From assembly GCF_033807575.1 (NCBI RefSeq), contig NC_084703.1, forward strand, positions 13,578,001 to 13,642,000: a DNA stretch of 64,000 nt, written 5' to 3'. How positions within the stretch are numbered: position 1 is the first letter of the stretch; each line of letters begins with the position of its first letter. Origin of the DNA: Cydia pomonella. Its lineage: Eukaryota; Arthropoda; Insecta; Lepidoptera; Tortricidae. Position numbers and translations under genes: made by a program. Under the pieces are notes generated by a model. It was not told where the DNA came from, ran no database searches, and was given only the letters and a program-made list of their open reading frames with translations. This document shows, one piece after another, positions 1-9,300 of this stretch.

Positions 1-65
1 TATTCTAAATTATAGTCAGTACATGGTTCCCTGTTAGGGCGCAGCAATTTTCTTATATACTAAAT

Positions 66-675
66 TAAGAGGCCGTTATCGATTTTAAGCGCAAAAATAT
101 CAAATTGATAGATTTAGTCGATGAAATTATCCACTTTAACAATATATAACAAGTACTGGTTTCGACTAGCACGTCTTGTTATTGTTATCCTTCATTTTAT
201 TTTTTATTTTTTTGAAAACAGACTCACTTAATTAGTAAGGATGATAGTTTCAACTTTAATGAACTAAATTATTGTTGTTATAAATTTGAAGTAGTGTAAA
301 TGAATTTTAGACGAAATCAGTTTTCTCCAGAAATTACTTCAAAACATGTGACAATTTCTCTGAAAATCGACTTAATTCCAATGTAATTTTGATACTTAAA
401 TTTAATAATCTACAACATTTGCTGAAACTGTTCTTATACATCATTTTGTATAATTTACCACCATAATTTGATGAGTTTTTAAAAACTGTCTCTTCTCGCC
501 ACATACTACCGAGGACGCACACGCTTACGACCTCATTATTAAAAGGCAAGATGAGAAGACGTGCCGATAGTAACTAATACTGGTTATTTAGATATTACGT
601 AACAAGGTGTACAATTTCAACGACTAAATCTATCAATTTTAAATTTTTGCTCTAAAATCGTTACCGGGCTCTTAA
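66..675. mobile_element. Non-autonomous DNA element with long inverted repeats
   Basis: The arm at 66-175 is matched in reverse complement by 558-675, imperfectly over about 110 bases: GATAGATTTAGTCG against CGACTAAATCTATC, and GCACGTC against GACGTGC. The interior of about 380 bases has no recognisable coding sequence; a 71-codon frame on the minus strand (334-549) resembles nothing I know. Target duplication not clear. Confidence 0.55.
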
Positions 676-1831
676 CGACTAAACACATTTACTGCTTTTC
701 ATTAATTCTTTGGCCGTGGTTTCCGATTAGATTAAGTAAGAATCATAAAACAATAGTCAAGCACTGACTATCGGCGAAGGACAGTCCGAATAATACCGGT
801 ATTTAGTTATAGGTTACGGGGTTACGCCGACGGTGGCGTCGAAACGAATATGCTTACTAAAATTTCCGAGAGTGGTCAATAAAGAACAATCTGGGTTGAA
901 CCTAAAAATTTTAATAATTTTGACATATTTTTATGTTTACCCTACACAGAGCATAGCCGCCGAGTTATGCTGGCCGATTTAAAGCGGTGAAAAATTTTAC
1001 ATGTTGACCAGGGAATCATTAATGTGCAGTAGGTTCAGCCAATAGAGTTTTTGAAAAATCGTAGCGCTTTTATTAACCCAATACGATTGCCAAACATGTT
1101 ATTAGCAATATTGAACTCTTTCTCTAGTCACTTAATCGATTCGGAACCTGTTGTCTTGACTTTTGCTCGTTGGAAAAATACACGAACAAAGGTCTAAGAC
1201 GCACCATAAATAAGTGTTCCGTGAACAAGGTTTTGTACGGAACACTAAAAATTGTAACAGTTTTCGCACAAAAGCTATTAATATGAAGAATCCTTCTAAA
1301 CATACGGAACATGTCGACGACCCAAAGACGTAGGTATAAGTAAATAAATAATTTATATACCTACAGGGTAAGGGCTAAAAGAGAAAACAAAAATAAAAAG
1401 TTATTCAAAATATATCATGTGACAGACAGGTCAAAAGAAAGGGCTCGAGGTAGGAACCACAAATAGTTTTGATGGATTCAAACCACTTCCAATCAAATAC
1501 TTCTTTACTTACATACAGATAACAGGAAAACCTAGACTACCTAGTTAGACTTAAGGAAAAAAAATGTTAACGCAAGTCCAACTCGTACTTGGTTGGGTTT
1601 TTCTAAGTTTACTATTTTTACGTTAAAAGTGTTTATTAAGATTTTCAGATTTTCGGAGCAATAACTTATAAAAATCTTCACTTAATTAATTATTTATTGT
1701 TTTTTATTATTATTTGTTACTTTGCAGTATATATTTATATATAATCTCATTAAGTATGGCGTATATATCTAGTGTGTAGTATGTAATCTCCAAAAGGTTA
1801 GTTAGTAGACGTTACTGGTGACAGTAGAGCA
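676..1831. other. Upstream AT-rich DNA, nothing recognised
   Basis: No exon-like, tRNA-like or clear inverted-repeat structure seen. Short open frames here (for example 1124-1312 minus) look like chance. Confidence 0.6.
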
Positions 1832-2023
1832 GTACCCCTAGTGTAAATTTAGTCGATAGCGAAACGTGATGTACGCGTTTGCGTTAAGTCTCATTTTATA
1901 TGGGTTTTTGAACAGCGCGCCAAGCGGGACGTTTTGGAAAGTCAAAAATCTCATACAAAATGACACTTAACGCAAACGCGTACGTCACGTTTCGCTGTCG
2001 AAAATATTTTACACTAGGGGTAC
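1832..2023. mobile_element. MITE, GTACCCCTAG family, copy 1
   Basis: Terminal inverted repeats of roughly 55 bases: GTACCCCTAGTGTAAA at the left and TTTACACTAGGGGTAC at the right, each followed inward by a match around GCGAAACGTG / CACGTTTCGC and ACGCGTTTGCG / CGCAAACGCGT. A second copy with nearly the same interior is at 30244-30434. About 192 bases, non-coding. Confidence 0.8.
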
Positions 2024-2061
2024 AGAGCTTCCTCGCTCAACGCATTAGTATAGCAACACAG

Positions 2062-2110
2062 CGGGAAAATGCTGCCAGCGTCTACGGTACTATGCCACGG
2101 GGAGACAGTT
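2062..2110 (+). repeat. Repeat fragment shared with 26700-26745
   Basis: GCCAGCGTCTACGGTACTATGCC here and ACCAGCATCTACGGCACCATGCC at 26707 share most positions and similar flanks. It looks like the 3' end of a retroelement. Identity not established. Confidence 0.4.
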
Positions 2111-2247
2111 CGTATTATTTTATTTATTTTAAGATAAGTTTAATTTATTTTTAAATTTTAAGTTTGTTACCCTTCAGTTATGTTTGTTTGAGTAATCCGT
2201 TGTCTTAATTTTTAACACGATTAAGTTTATTACTCATTGCTATACCA

Positions 2248-2359
2248 GAGGGCCTACCGCGAACCACGTTCGACGTGTTGCCTCCCTGTTACACTTACGT
2301 GCGAATTTACAAGTGCAACAGAGAGGCAACACGTCGAACTTGGTTCGCGGTAGGCCCTC
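2248..2359. mobile_element. Short foldback MITE
   Basis: Arms 2248-2296 and 2311-2359 are reverse complements with about three mismatches in 49, with a 14-base loop. The ends read GAGGGCCTACCGCGAAC / GTTCGCGGTAGGCCCTC. The same end motif bounds the larger element at 62695-63298, suggesting one family. A transcript would fold into a near-perfect hairpin. Confidence 0.75.
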
Positions 2360-2753
2360 AGTAATATTATGTAGTCTTATACCTATTTTGAAACAATTTC
2401 ATTCATTCATGAGTTACGGCCCTCTAAAAACCTTTTAAACCCACCAAAAATACACGTTTTTTTCCGTTTCTCCTTTGACTTTACGGATCACGCTGTCTAT
2501 AGAAAACGTAGTGTCGGATGCCCCAGCCCGGACCCGGGCCGTTCTAACGTGAGTCATCCTTTAATTGAAAATAATTACTCCGAATTTCAGCATGAATTGT
2601 TTTTATTAGAAATGAATACGCTATGAAAATATCAACTGTTTAACTGTTATGGTTCCCTGGGCTGCGATATAATAATATGTGACGTTCCACAGGTAAAGGT
2701 AACTTTTGGCGGTTGGCACTTGCGCTATTATTAAGAAGAAAGTGGGCGGCCGC
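2360..2753. other. Spacer, nothing recognised
   Basis: A short GC-rich patch (CCCCAGCCCGGACCCGGGCC around 2521) lies in otherwise plain AT-rich DNA. No gene seen. Confidence 0.5.
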
Positions 2754-3060
2754 TACTCCATACAAACGTAGTTCTCATTTTCCTCTCTAGATATTGACAT
2801 TACGATCTTTTTTTAGACAATTTGATGTATATTAACCATAACTATGCCCCTACGTGTAACTTTTTTAGATTTTTTGATTACTGAAAAAAATAGGACCTAA
2901 AAACAGATTTCATACAAATTTTGAAATCATAACTTTTACAATAATCAAAAATTCGATACGTACCAAACGTAGGTGGTTGATGTAGAACAAATTATGTCAA
3001 AATGTTTTCAAAAATGTTAATATCCTGAGAGTATAATGAGGACTACGTTTGTATGAAAAG
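2754..3060. mobile_element. Foldback MITE, CATACAAACGTAG family, copy 1
   Basis: Left arm CCATACAAACGTAGTTCTCA near 2758 and right arm TGAGGACTACGTTTGTATG near 3037 form inverted repeats of about 45 bases. A second copy with similar interior (CTATGCCCCTACGT) is at 14147-14470. Non-coding. Confidence 0.65.
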
Positions 3061-3593
3061 GCGATTTCGTGCAGGTCCCTTGCTTTCGTCTTAATGACGT
3101 TCCAATACCTCGTTTTTTTTAGCATTAAAAAAAGGTAAACAATCTTGACGTGACTCTTTTATTGAAAAACACTTTTTGAAAATTTGTTTATATTACTTAT
3201 GAAAACAAACTAATGTAAATAATCGTATATAATTTATAAATGTTACATATTTGCTGTAACTTTCTTCTAAAGTGCTTTTTATTAATAAAGACATCAAAAC
3301 CAAGTATGTATTTATTGAAATTTAATGCTTAATTATCGTCACAAAACTGGCAGTGATTAACTTTCCTTAACAAATCACGCTAATTGGGCACACTGTTTTC
3401 TGAAAACTCCCTTTTAAATAAAACCATTTTAAATAATATAAACATATCAAACAATTTAGAGACAGCTGTACTATTGCAGCTCACATTCAAATATTCAAAA
3501 TTGTTTGCTAACTAGTAATATATAGGCAGTTTTTTGAATATCCTGTTCCTGTGTATTACGGTTAATATTTTTGTGTTGTAAATACGTTAATAA
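3061..3593. other. AT-rich spacer, nothing recognised
   Basis: Low-complexity AT-rich sequence without coding or repeat structure that I can support. Confidence 0.5.
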
Positions 3594-3822
3594 TAGTACA
3601 TTACGATACAAGTGCGAAAAATAGGAAATTCAAAACGAGTGGCGATAAATTAAAACACGACCGAAGGGAGTGTTTTAAATCGACACGAGTTGCGAATTAC
3701 CTATTCGCACATGTATCGTACAACGTTTTACAGTACATATGGCCGTTTAAATGTTCGACACAGTAACGTAATATGCTAATTTTCGCACTAGTGCGGTAAA
3801 ATAGCACCATATGTACTGTAAA
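3594..3822. repeat. Interspersed element with internal inverted repeats, copy A
   Basis: Contains GTACATTACGATACAAGTGC, an AAACACGACCGAAGGGAGTG block and a palindromic GTACATATGG / CCATATGTAC pair. A copy in the opposite orientation is at 9564-9796, and a partial one at 19831-19924. The two long copies flank the promoter and exon 1. Non-coding. Confidence 0.7.
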
Positions 3823-4464
3823 CGCTCTTTACAGAACTAGTAGGTAATAAAATATAAATTAGATACAAGTGAACTGACTATACCACATTTTGATATAATA
3901 TGGTAATATGTTACGCGGGCAATTTATTTTTATTTTGTTTATTTGGCTCACAAAACAAGTTACAGACAATAGCGGAAATTACAGTAAGTATTAACATACA
4001 GTTCAGATCTACACTAAACATAAACTCAAAACATGTGTGCACAGAAGGATAAGGACATATATAATTAAAATTTATTGCTTAGTTATTTTATTTTTTTAGT
4101 TAGGTGTAGTTATATTAGTTTATTTTATAAATAGTTATTATTATTGTAACTTAAATTTAGTTTGTATATACACTATTTTACAATAAATATTCTTGTTTTT
4201 TAAATAAAATTTGTAATATCCAAAATATATAGTTTAGAAAATTTATCGCTAGAGAGGTGAGATGTCATTTATGAGATAATAGACAAAAAGGTAAAATAAA
4301 CAGTAGCAAGATTTAACATTTATAGAGTTGCGTACGCTGGTAAATATACTAAGTCTAAAACTAAAACTAAATTATACAACATATTTTAAATTGATTAAAT
4401 AATAAGCGTTTACGAAAATTAATTGTGAACGCAACTTATGGACACAACATTTTGCGGATTTTAT
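3823..4464. other. AT-rich DNA, possibly 3' UTR of the LINE remnant
   Basis: Lies downstream (minus strand) of the LINE remnant at 4465-4870. TTTGGCTCACAAAACAAGTT near 3941 resembles retroelement tails. No gene seen. Confidence 0.35.
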
Positions 4465-4870
4465 TTTTGAATGTGATTCTCGGTATCGGTTTCGTTATAT
4501 AAGCGACACATTCTTGTTATGGGGTTATAAAATGATGTATTGTTTTTGTAAATCTGTAGATGAAATATTTTAAGTGAGGGGTTGCGAGATTATTATAGAG
4601 TGATAAAATGTAGAAGAGAAAGAACACAGGGACAGCAATAAATTTTTGAGTGTATTATTTTATAAAGTATTAACAGTTTGCTGCATTTCCTATAATTTGT
4701 AAGGGAAGGAATATTGAAGTACTTGAGCCTGCTGGTATATGATTTGAGGCTGTGACCAAGCTGGAGCCTGTAGCTGAGGATATTAAGAAACTGCTTTTGT
4801 ACCTTTTCTAACCTGTCAATGTGAGTATTACCTATATAATAAGGTGCCCATATTACATACGGATCTGTAA
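4465..4870 (-). pseudogene. Jockey-like LINE remnant (C-terminal end of reverse transcriptase ORF)
   Basis: On the minus strand, 4868-4592 is open for about 92 codons with no ATG: DPYVIWAPYY, then THIDRLEKVQKQFLNILSYR, then RLKYFNIPSLTNYRKCSKLL. This is the segment after the polymerase palm in jockey-type non-LTR elements. After a frame change the end reads NNTSFYNPITRMCRLYNETD, the usual jockey C-terminus, and then stops. At least one frameshift breaks it. Upstream on the minus strand similarity fades, so it is a short 5'-truncated copy. Confidence 0.7.
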
Positions 4871-5377
4871 TAAAGTGCTCCTGGCCAAGGAACTATAGGT
4901 ATTTTAAAACAAGATTTTTTTTTTGTTCCTTTGTCAAGGAATGGAGCAACTTGTAAGCTAAGTATACATTTTGTTCTTGGAAGTTCATTTAATTGAATAA
5001 GAAGCCAACAAATGTCATTCCAGCCGACTCATTAATTACTTAGTACTTTTATTCAAATAATGCTGAAAAAAAAAACATCGAGGTTGCCATTATTGAATAC
5101 AAAGAATTTATAGATGTCGAAGGAGACTAAATATTAGATTTTAGGAATATTAAGAAAAGTAGCGCATGTAGCAGTTTACATAAGACACCAGTATCTCAGC
5201 GTGCGTGTGACACGCGGCAGCGCTCCCTCCAACACCCATGGATGGCTCTTTGACGACAATCAAAACAAAAACCCGGAATGAAACATATAGGTAGTGTCTG
5301 GGGGCTATTGTGCATTATGCTACTTGTTTACATTTAAATATTCGTTTTTTGTTTTCTTTTTTTATATATCACGTCTG
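4871..5377. other. Spacer, nothing recognised
   Basis: AT-rich DNA with poly-T runs; no coding or structured repeat seen. Confidence 0.5.
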
Positions 5378-5482
5378 TGTCACGCAAGCATACCCGCATG
5401 GTCCGCCTAAAGGTAAGCAGTCACCGTAGCCTATGGATGCCTGCAACACCACAGGTATTACATGCGCGTTGCCAACCCTTTA
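5378..5482 (+). repeat. Interspersed repeat fragment (CCGTAGCCTATGGA...GCGCGTTGCCAACC family)
   Basis: Shares CGTAGCCTATG, GCCTGCAAC and TTACATGCGCGTTGCCAACC with the reverse complement of 63418-63535. Smaller pieces are at 23009-23040 and about 58636-58685. I know this sequence type as a common lepidopteran retroelement 3' end. Confidence 0.65.
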
Positions 5483-6047
5483 AAAACCTGTACAGTCCTT
5501 TTTTGTCGAACCACATACTGTATGTAGCCCGTCGGGAAAACATTGTTTCAGGTGTTATGGAACCGTTGGGGTTAATTTTTTTCACATGCGGCTACAGTAG
5601 CCTAAACCATGATACGTGCTGCCAATAATCTCAATTGGGTAAGAAATAACTTACTTTGACTTTATACTGAGCTTTTTAAGTGAGCACTTTTTGTTTGCGA
5701 TCGTTTAAGAAAACATTATCGCGTCTACTTAACTAGTACTTAAACATAGCACATTGTTCCCACACGTTTTGTAGATATTGGAAAATTGTTGACAGGAAAT
5801 AAAGTCTAGATGACTACCTACATACATAATGTACGATACGGATATCCGTCGTAAAGTCGGTAAGTACTCGTCCCTGTTTATAAATATGAATATGGGTAAG
5901 TAGTGGTAAGGATAGTTTAGCAATAGCAGGGAGCGGTAATAACGGAGTCTCCGGCTCACAAGTCGCTGTTGCACATTCCTGGTCCCACAGGCTCTCATGG
6001 GGAAAAGCAAACCTGTGTAAGTAGCAAGTCCGAGAAGGGGCTCGGCA
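5483..6047. other. Proximal upstream region of the peptidase gene
   Basis: About 560 bases before the TATA box, becoming GC-richer from about 5930. Expected to hold regulatory sites, but no transcription factor site can be named with confidence. Long open frames on the minus strand (5729-6341) follow from GC-rich composition and do not look like protein. Confidence 0.45.
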
Positions 6048-6084
6048 TATAAAAGTGATGGTGTGGTTGGCGCGTGACTCAGTC
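6048..6084 (+). promoter_or_regulatory. Core promoter: TATA box plus arthropod initiator
   Basis: TATAAAAG lies at 6048-6055 and TCAGTC at 6079-6084. The arthropod initiator consensus is TCAKTY, with A as +1. Taking A6081 as the start site puts the TATA box at -33, within the usual window. A GC-rich leader follows, with no ATG before 6294. No clear downstream promoter element is seen at +28. That this is the gene's start site is inference from motif spacing. Confidence 0.7.
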
Positions 6085-6353
6085 GGCCGCAGTCGACAGC
6101 GCAGCAGCGGCCGCTTCCTCGACTACTCGCAAGCAGGCAGGTGAGCTCGGAGCCGCCTAGATAGAGTTCGGTCCGCGCTTTCCTCAACCGGCGGTAGTTT
6201 CCCTGACCGCTCAGTCTCATCACGTAAGGCGCAGACTGTGAACGTCGCTCGGTCGCGCCGCCCGCCACTCGCGCCGCGCTCGCCCGTCGCCGCATGTCGC
6301 CCGCGTAAGTGTTCTAACAACAAAAATAAACAAACGGACACTACTTCAATGAG
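6081..6353 (+). CDS. Exon 1 of the neprilysin-like gene: 5' UTR and start codon(s)
   Basis: The leader runs from the predicted start site 6081 to the first ATG at 6294 (ATG TCG CCC GC), followed by a donor GTAAGT at 6305. If that donor is skipped, the ATG reads four codons into TAA, and a second ATG at 6349 (ATG AG) meets a consensus donor AG/GTAAGT at 6354. Both donors leave phase 2 and join exon 2 in frame, giving MSPAADGEY or MSADGEY starts. A third donor, GCAG/GTGAGC at 6141, would give a fully non-coding exon with translation starting at the in-frame ATG 21624 of exon 2. I cannot tell which is used most; 6354 is the strongest match. Confidence 0.65.
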
Positions 6354-9300
6354 GTAAGTTCATAAATCTGCGGTTTTATTTGGAAGTGCTAAGTGTCTTG
6401 CTGTTGTGCTTTGCGATTTACGAGTTGTTTTTGAGTTATAGTTACTTTTAGTTATTTGATTTCTAAGACAATAGAAAAATTAGCTAACTAACGACTGAGT
6501 AGGTGTCTTTTATATAGTATTTTTTTAATTATTACTTGTATATTCATGAACGTCAGCCCTGCATTATGTCTTCGACTTAATTGTTTAACTATGGGTCGAC
6601 CACTCATGTCAGGCGGTTGGTAAAGTAGTTGCGCGGTGGATATCTAGGAGAAAGTAACTTATTTTTGGAACAAAATCAAGTATTTACTTTTTATTTACTT
6701 AATATAATATAAGTCGCTCGCAGCCAAGCGTTCAACCAGTAAACCGTTATAACTTCTTGTCAATAATTAAGAGGTAAACCTAGATTAGTTAGGCTAGTTT
6801 AGTTATACTACTACTTAAGTGAGAAATGTGAGTTCTACATATGTTACTAAGCCTAAATTAGTTTACTCCATGTACGATATCACTAAAATTCGAATTACGT
6901 AGTAATTGACGTAATGATCTGCACCTACTTTATTATCTATGCAAACAAGCAATTAATAGTAAAGAACCAAATAAATATCAACAATATTCTTAATGTTTTG
7001 CCTTTGAGGCCGAATAAACTTACACACTTTAATGTCTTTAACTGATAACCGTATTAAATTCGTTATGCCTAAATATTGTTATATATATCTGTTTTACTTA
7101 CTGATTAATTGAACGTCGCTGAGCCGGTTCTGAGACGAAAGCAGTTAGCTAATGTCAATTTTCAGGCATACGTATAACATCAATGTCTTTCATGTAACAA
7201 AAGCCATGATTTCAAAAACTTTCGTTCTCGATTACCTTATCAATTCTTAGCTTACTCAAGATCATTCATTTGATCACTTACTTTTATATAGGTCCCTAAT
7301 TACACATTCCTACGTTATATACGGAGTATTTTGTTGACTCGTAAGTTTTGCTTTAGATGCACCGAGCTTAACGAGAAGGTTAATAAATCACATGTGATGT
7401 CAAACTGTTTATATTTCTACTATACAAGACTATACTGCGAATGAAGAAGTGAATCGTTTTTATTTCTTTTGATATTAAATATTATATTATTATTATATAA
7501 GTAGTTATATAATTTGAATCTGTTATCACTAGGCACATATATCAAATGACAAGGCTAACGAACCAGTGATTGTGAAGTTACTCTCTTGTCTTAGAAGCAT
7601 TCCGGTAACATCTTACGCTGCGAAGCCCAGTGTATGAAGATAAATCTTATATAATAGGTATACGCCTCAATTTAATAAATTGGCAAAAAATGCATTTTGT
7701 TATTATTTTTACTTTACCAACATCAAATAAATCTTTATAAGAAGTTGTTAATTAATTAAAAACGACTAAGTAAGGAGCGCTGGTGGCCTAGCGGTAAGAG
7801 CGTGCGACTTGAAATACGGAGGTCGCGGGTTCAAACCCCGGCTCGTACCAATGAGTTTTTCGGAACTTATGTACGAAATATCATTTGATATTTACCAGTC
7901 GCTTTTCGGTGAAGGAAAATATCGTGAGGAAACCGGACTAATCCCAACAAAGCCTAGTTTACCCTCTGGGTTGGATGGTCAGATGGCAATCGCTTTCCTA
8001 AAAACTAGTGCCTACGCCAAATCTTGGGATTAGTTATCAAGATACCCCAGGCTCGTCGTCAGTCGTGGCAAAATGCCGGGACAACGCGAGGAAGAAGAAG
8101 AGACTAAGTAAGGAGCGTTAGCCCCCGAAGGCTTTTTATCTAGAAGGATATTTTCCTTTAAGCTTTCTAGAACGTTTGCGAAGCGTGCCTTGTAGTGTGG
8201 CTTAGATATGATATGACTGAAGTGAGCTTCGATGTTGTATACAGAATACTTACGTACTACTTCAATTCTGCTTTTGCCATAAATCTATAGATAACTATTT
8301 TCAATTATCTTTTTGAACGATCGGTACCTACTAATATTACAAGCTGTTTAATTTACAGAAATAAAAAAAATGTTCTATTTTTATTGGCTAAATTAACGAA
8401 ACAGTTTGTGTTATGACTTCGATGTATGTCTCTTTTTGAACGTTCAAACGACTTAATCGAGGAATTATGATCAGCACAATACTGTTATAATTAGTATGGG
8501 TTTTACAGGCAGGAGCACGGTTTCGGAAATTTACAAATTTTCGACTTACCTATTATATTGTGTGTACATTAAAAAAATGGAGTAAACTTTATATCAATAT
8601 TTATGTAAAAAAACTTCATATCTTTTGGTGATGCGTATGCTGAAACTTTGAATTTATTTTTATCAGGCTCTCAGTAGTTAAATTCGATTACCGCCATTCT
8701 GACTGGGAGTGATAGAAAAGCACTATATAACGATTAGGTGACTAGGTCACAAATTCAGTAAACTGATATTAAAGATAACCTTTTATCATCAATTTACTCA
8801 TGCCTATTAGTATAGTGTTCGGGTCATTTGAGATGCTTGTGCGGAGCATGAGTTAACATGTTTAATTAAAGGTAACTGGTAGTTATACAGAGCGGATTTT
8901 GGTCCTATCCATAGGTCTAATCATATATGAGCCGCACACAGAGACAGCAGCCGCGAGGTTGTAATTATACTTAACAGGGTGTACGAGTAGGAACTTGTTA
9001 CTAAACTTGAAATACATGAGCCCATAGGCCCGCTCTGCTCTTATGTTTGTATATCTGACCTCGGAAATGCAGCATGACTCTCGAGACTCTTATTTATTAT
9101 TTTATAACCTGTACTAATATAAATTTTAATACATCAAGATAAAATAAATTGTGTAAAGTGGTCATGAAAACAGTTTTACAAAAAACATGGAATTACAAGG
9201 TAAACATCTTGAGTAAAAACATTCTATCAGTGCAGAACTTGCAAAGACGAACTATGAACTCCATAGTAACATTATTTTACATTATTTTCACCATGAAGTA

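Noticed and set aside
5729..6341. A 188-residue protein and a 72-residue protein on the minus strand across the promoter
   Set aside because: Arg/Ser/Leu-rich low-information sequence from a GC-rich leader, opposite a convincing + strand promoter and first exon; no family features.
7780..7860. A tRNA gene
   Set aside because: The A and B boxes are those of a tRNA, but the sequence runs on into a SINE body with a GAAGAAGAAG tail and is flanked by a target duplication.
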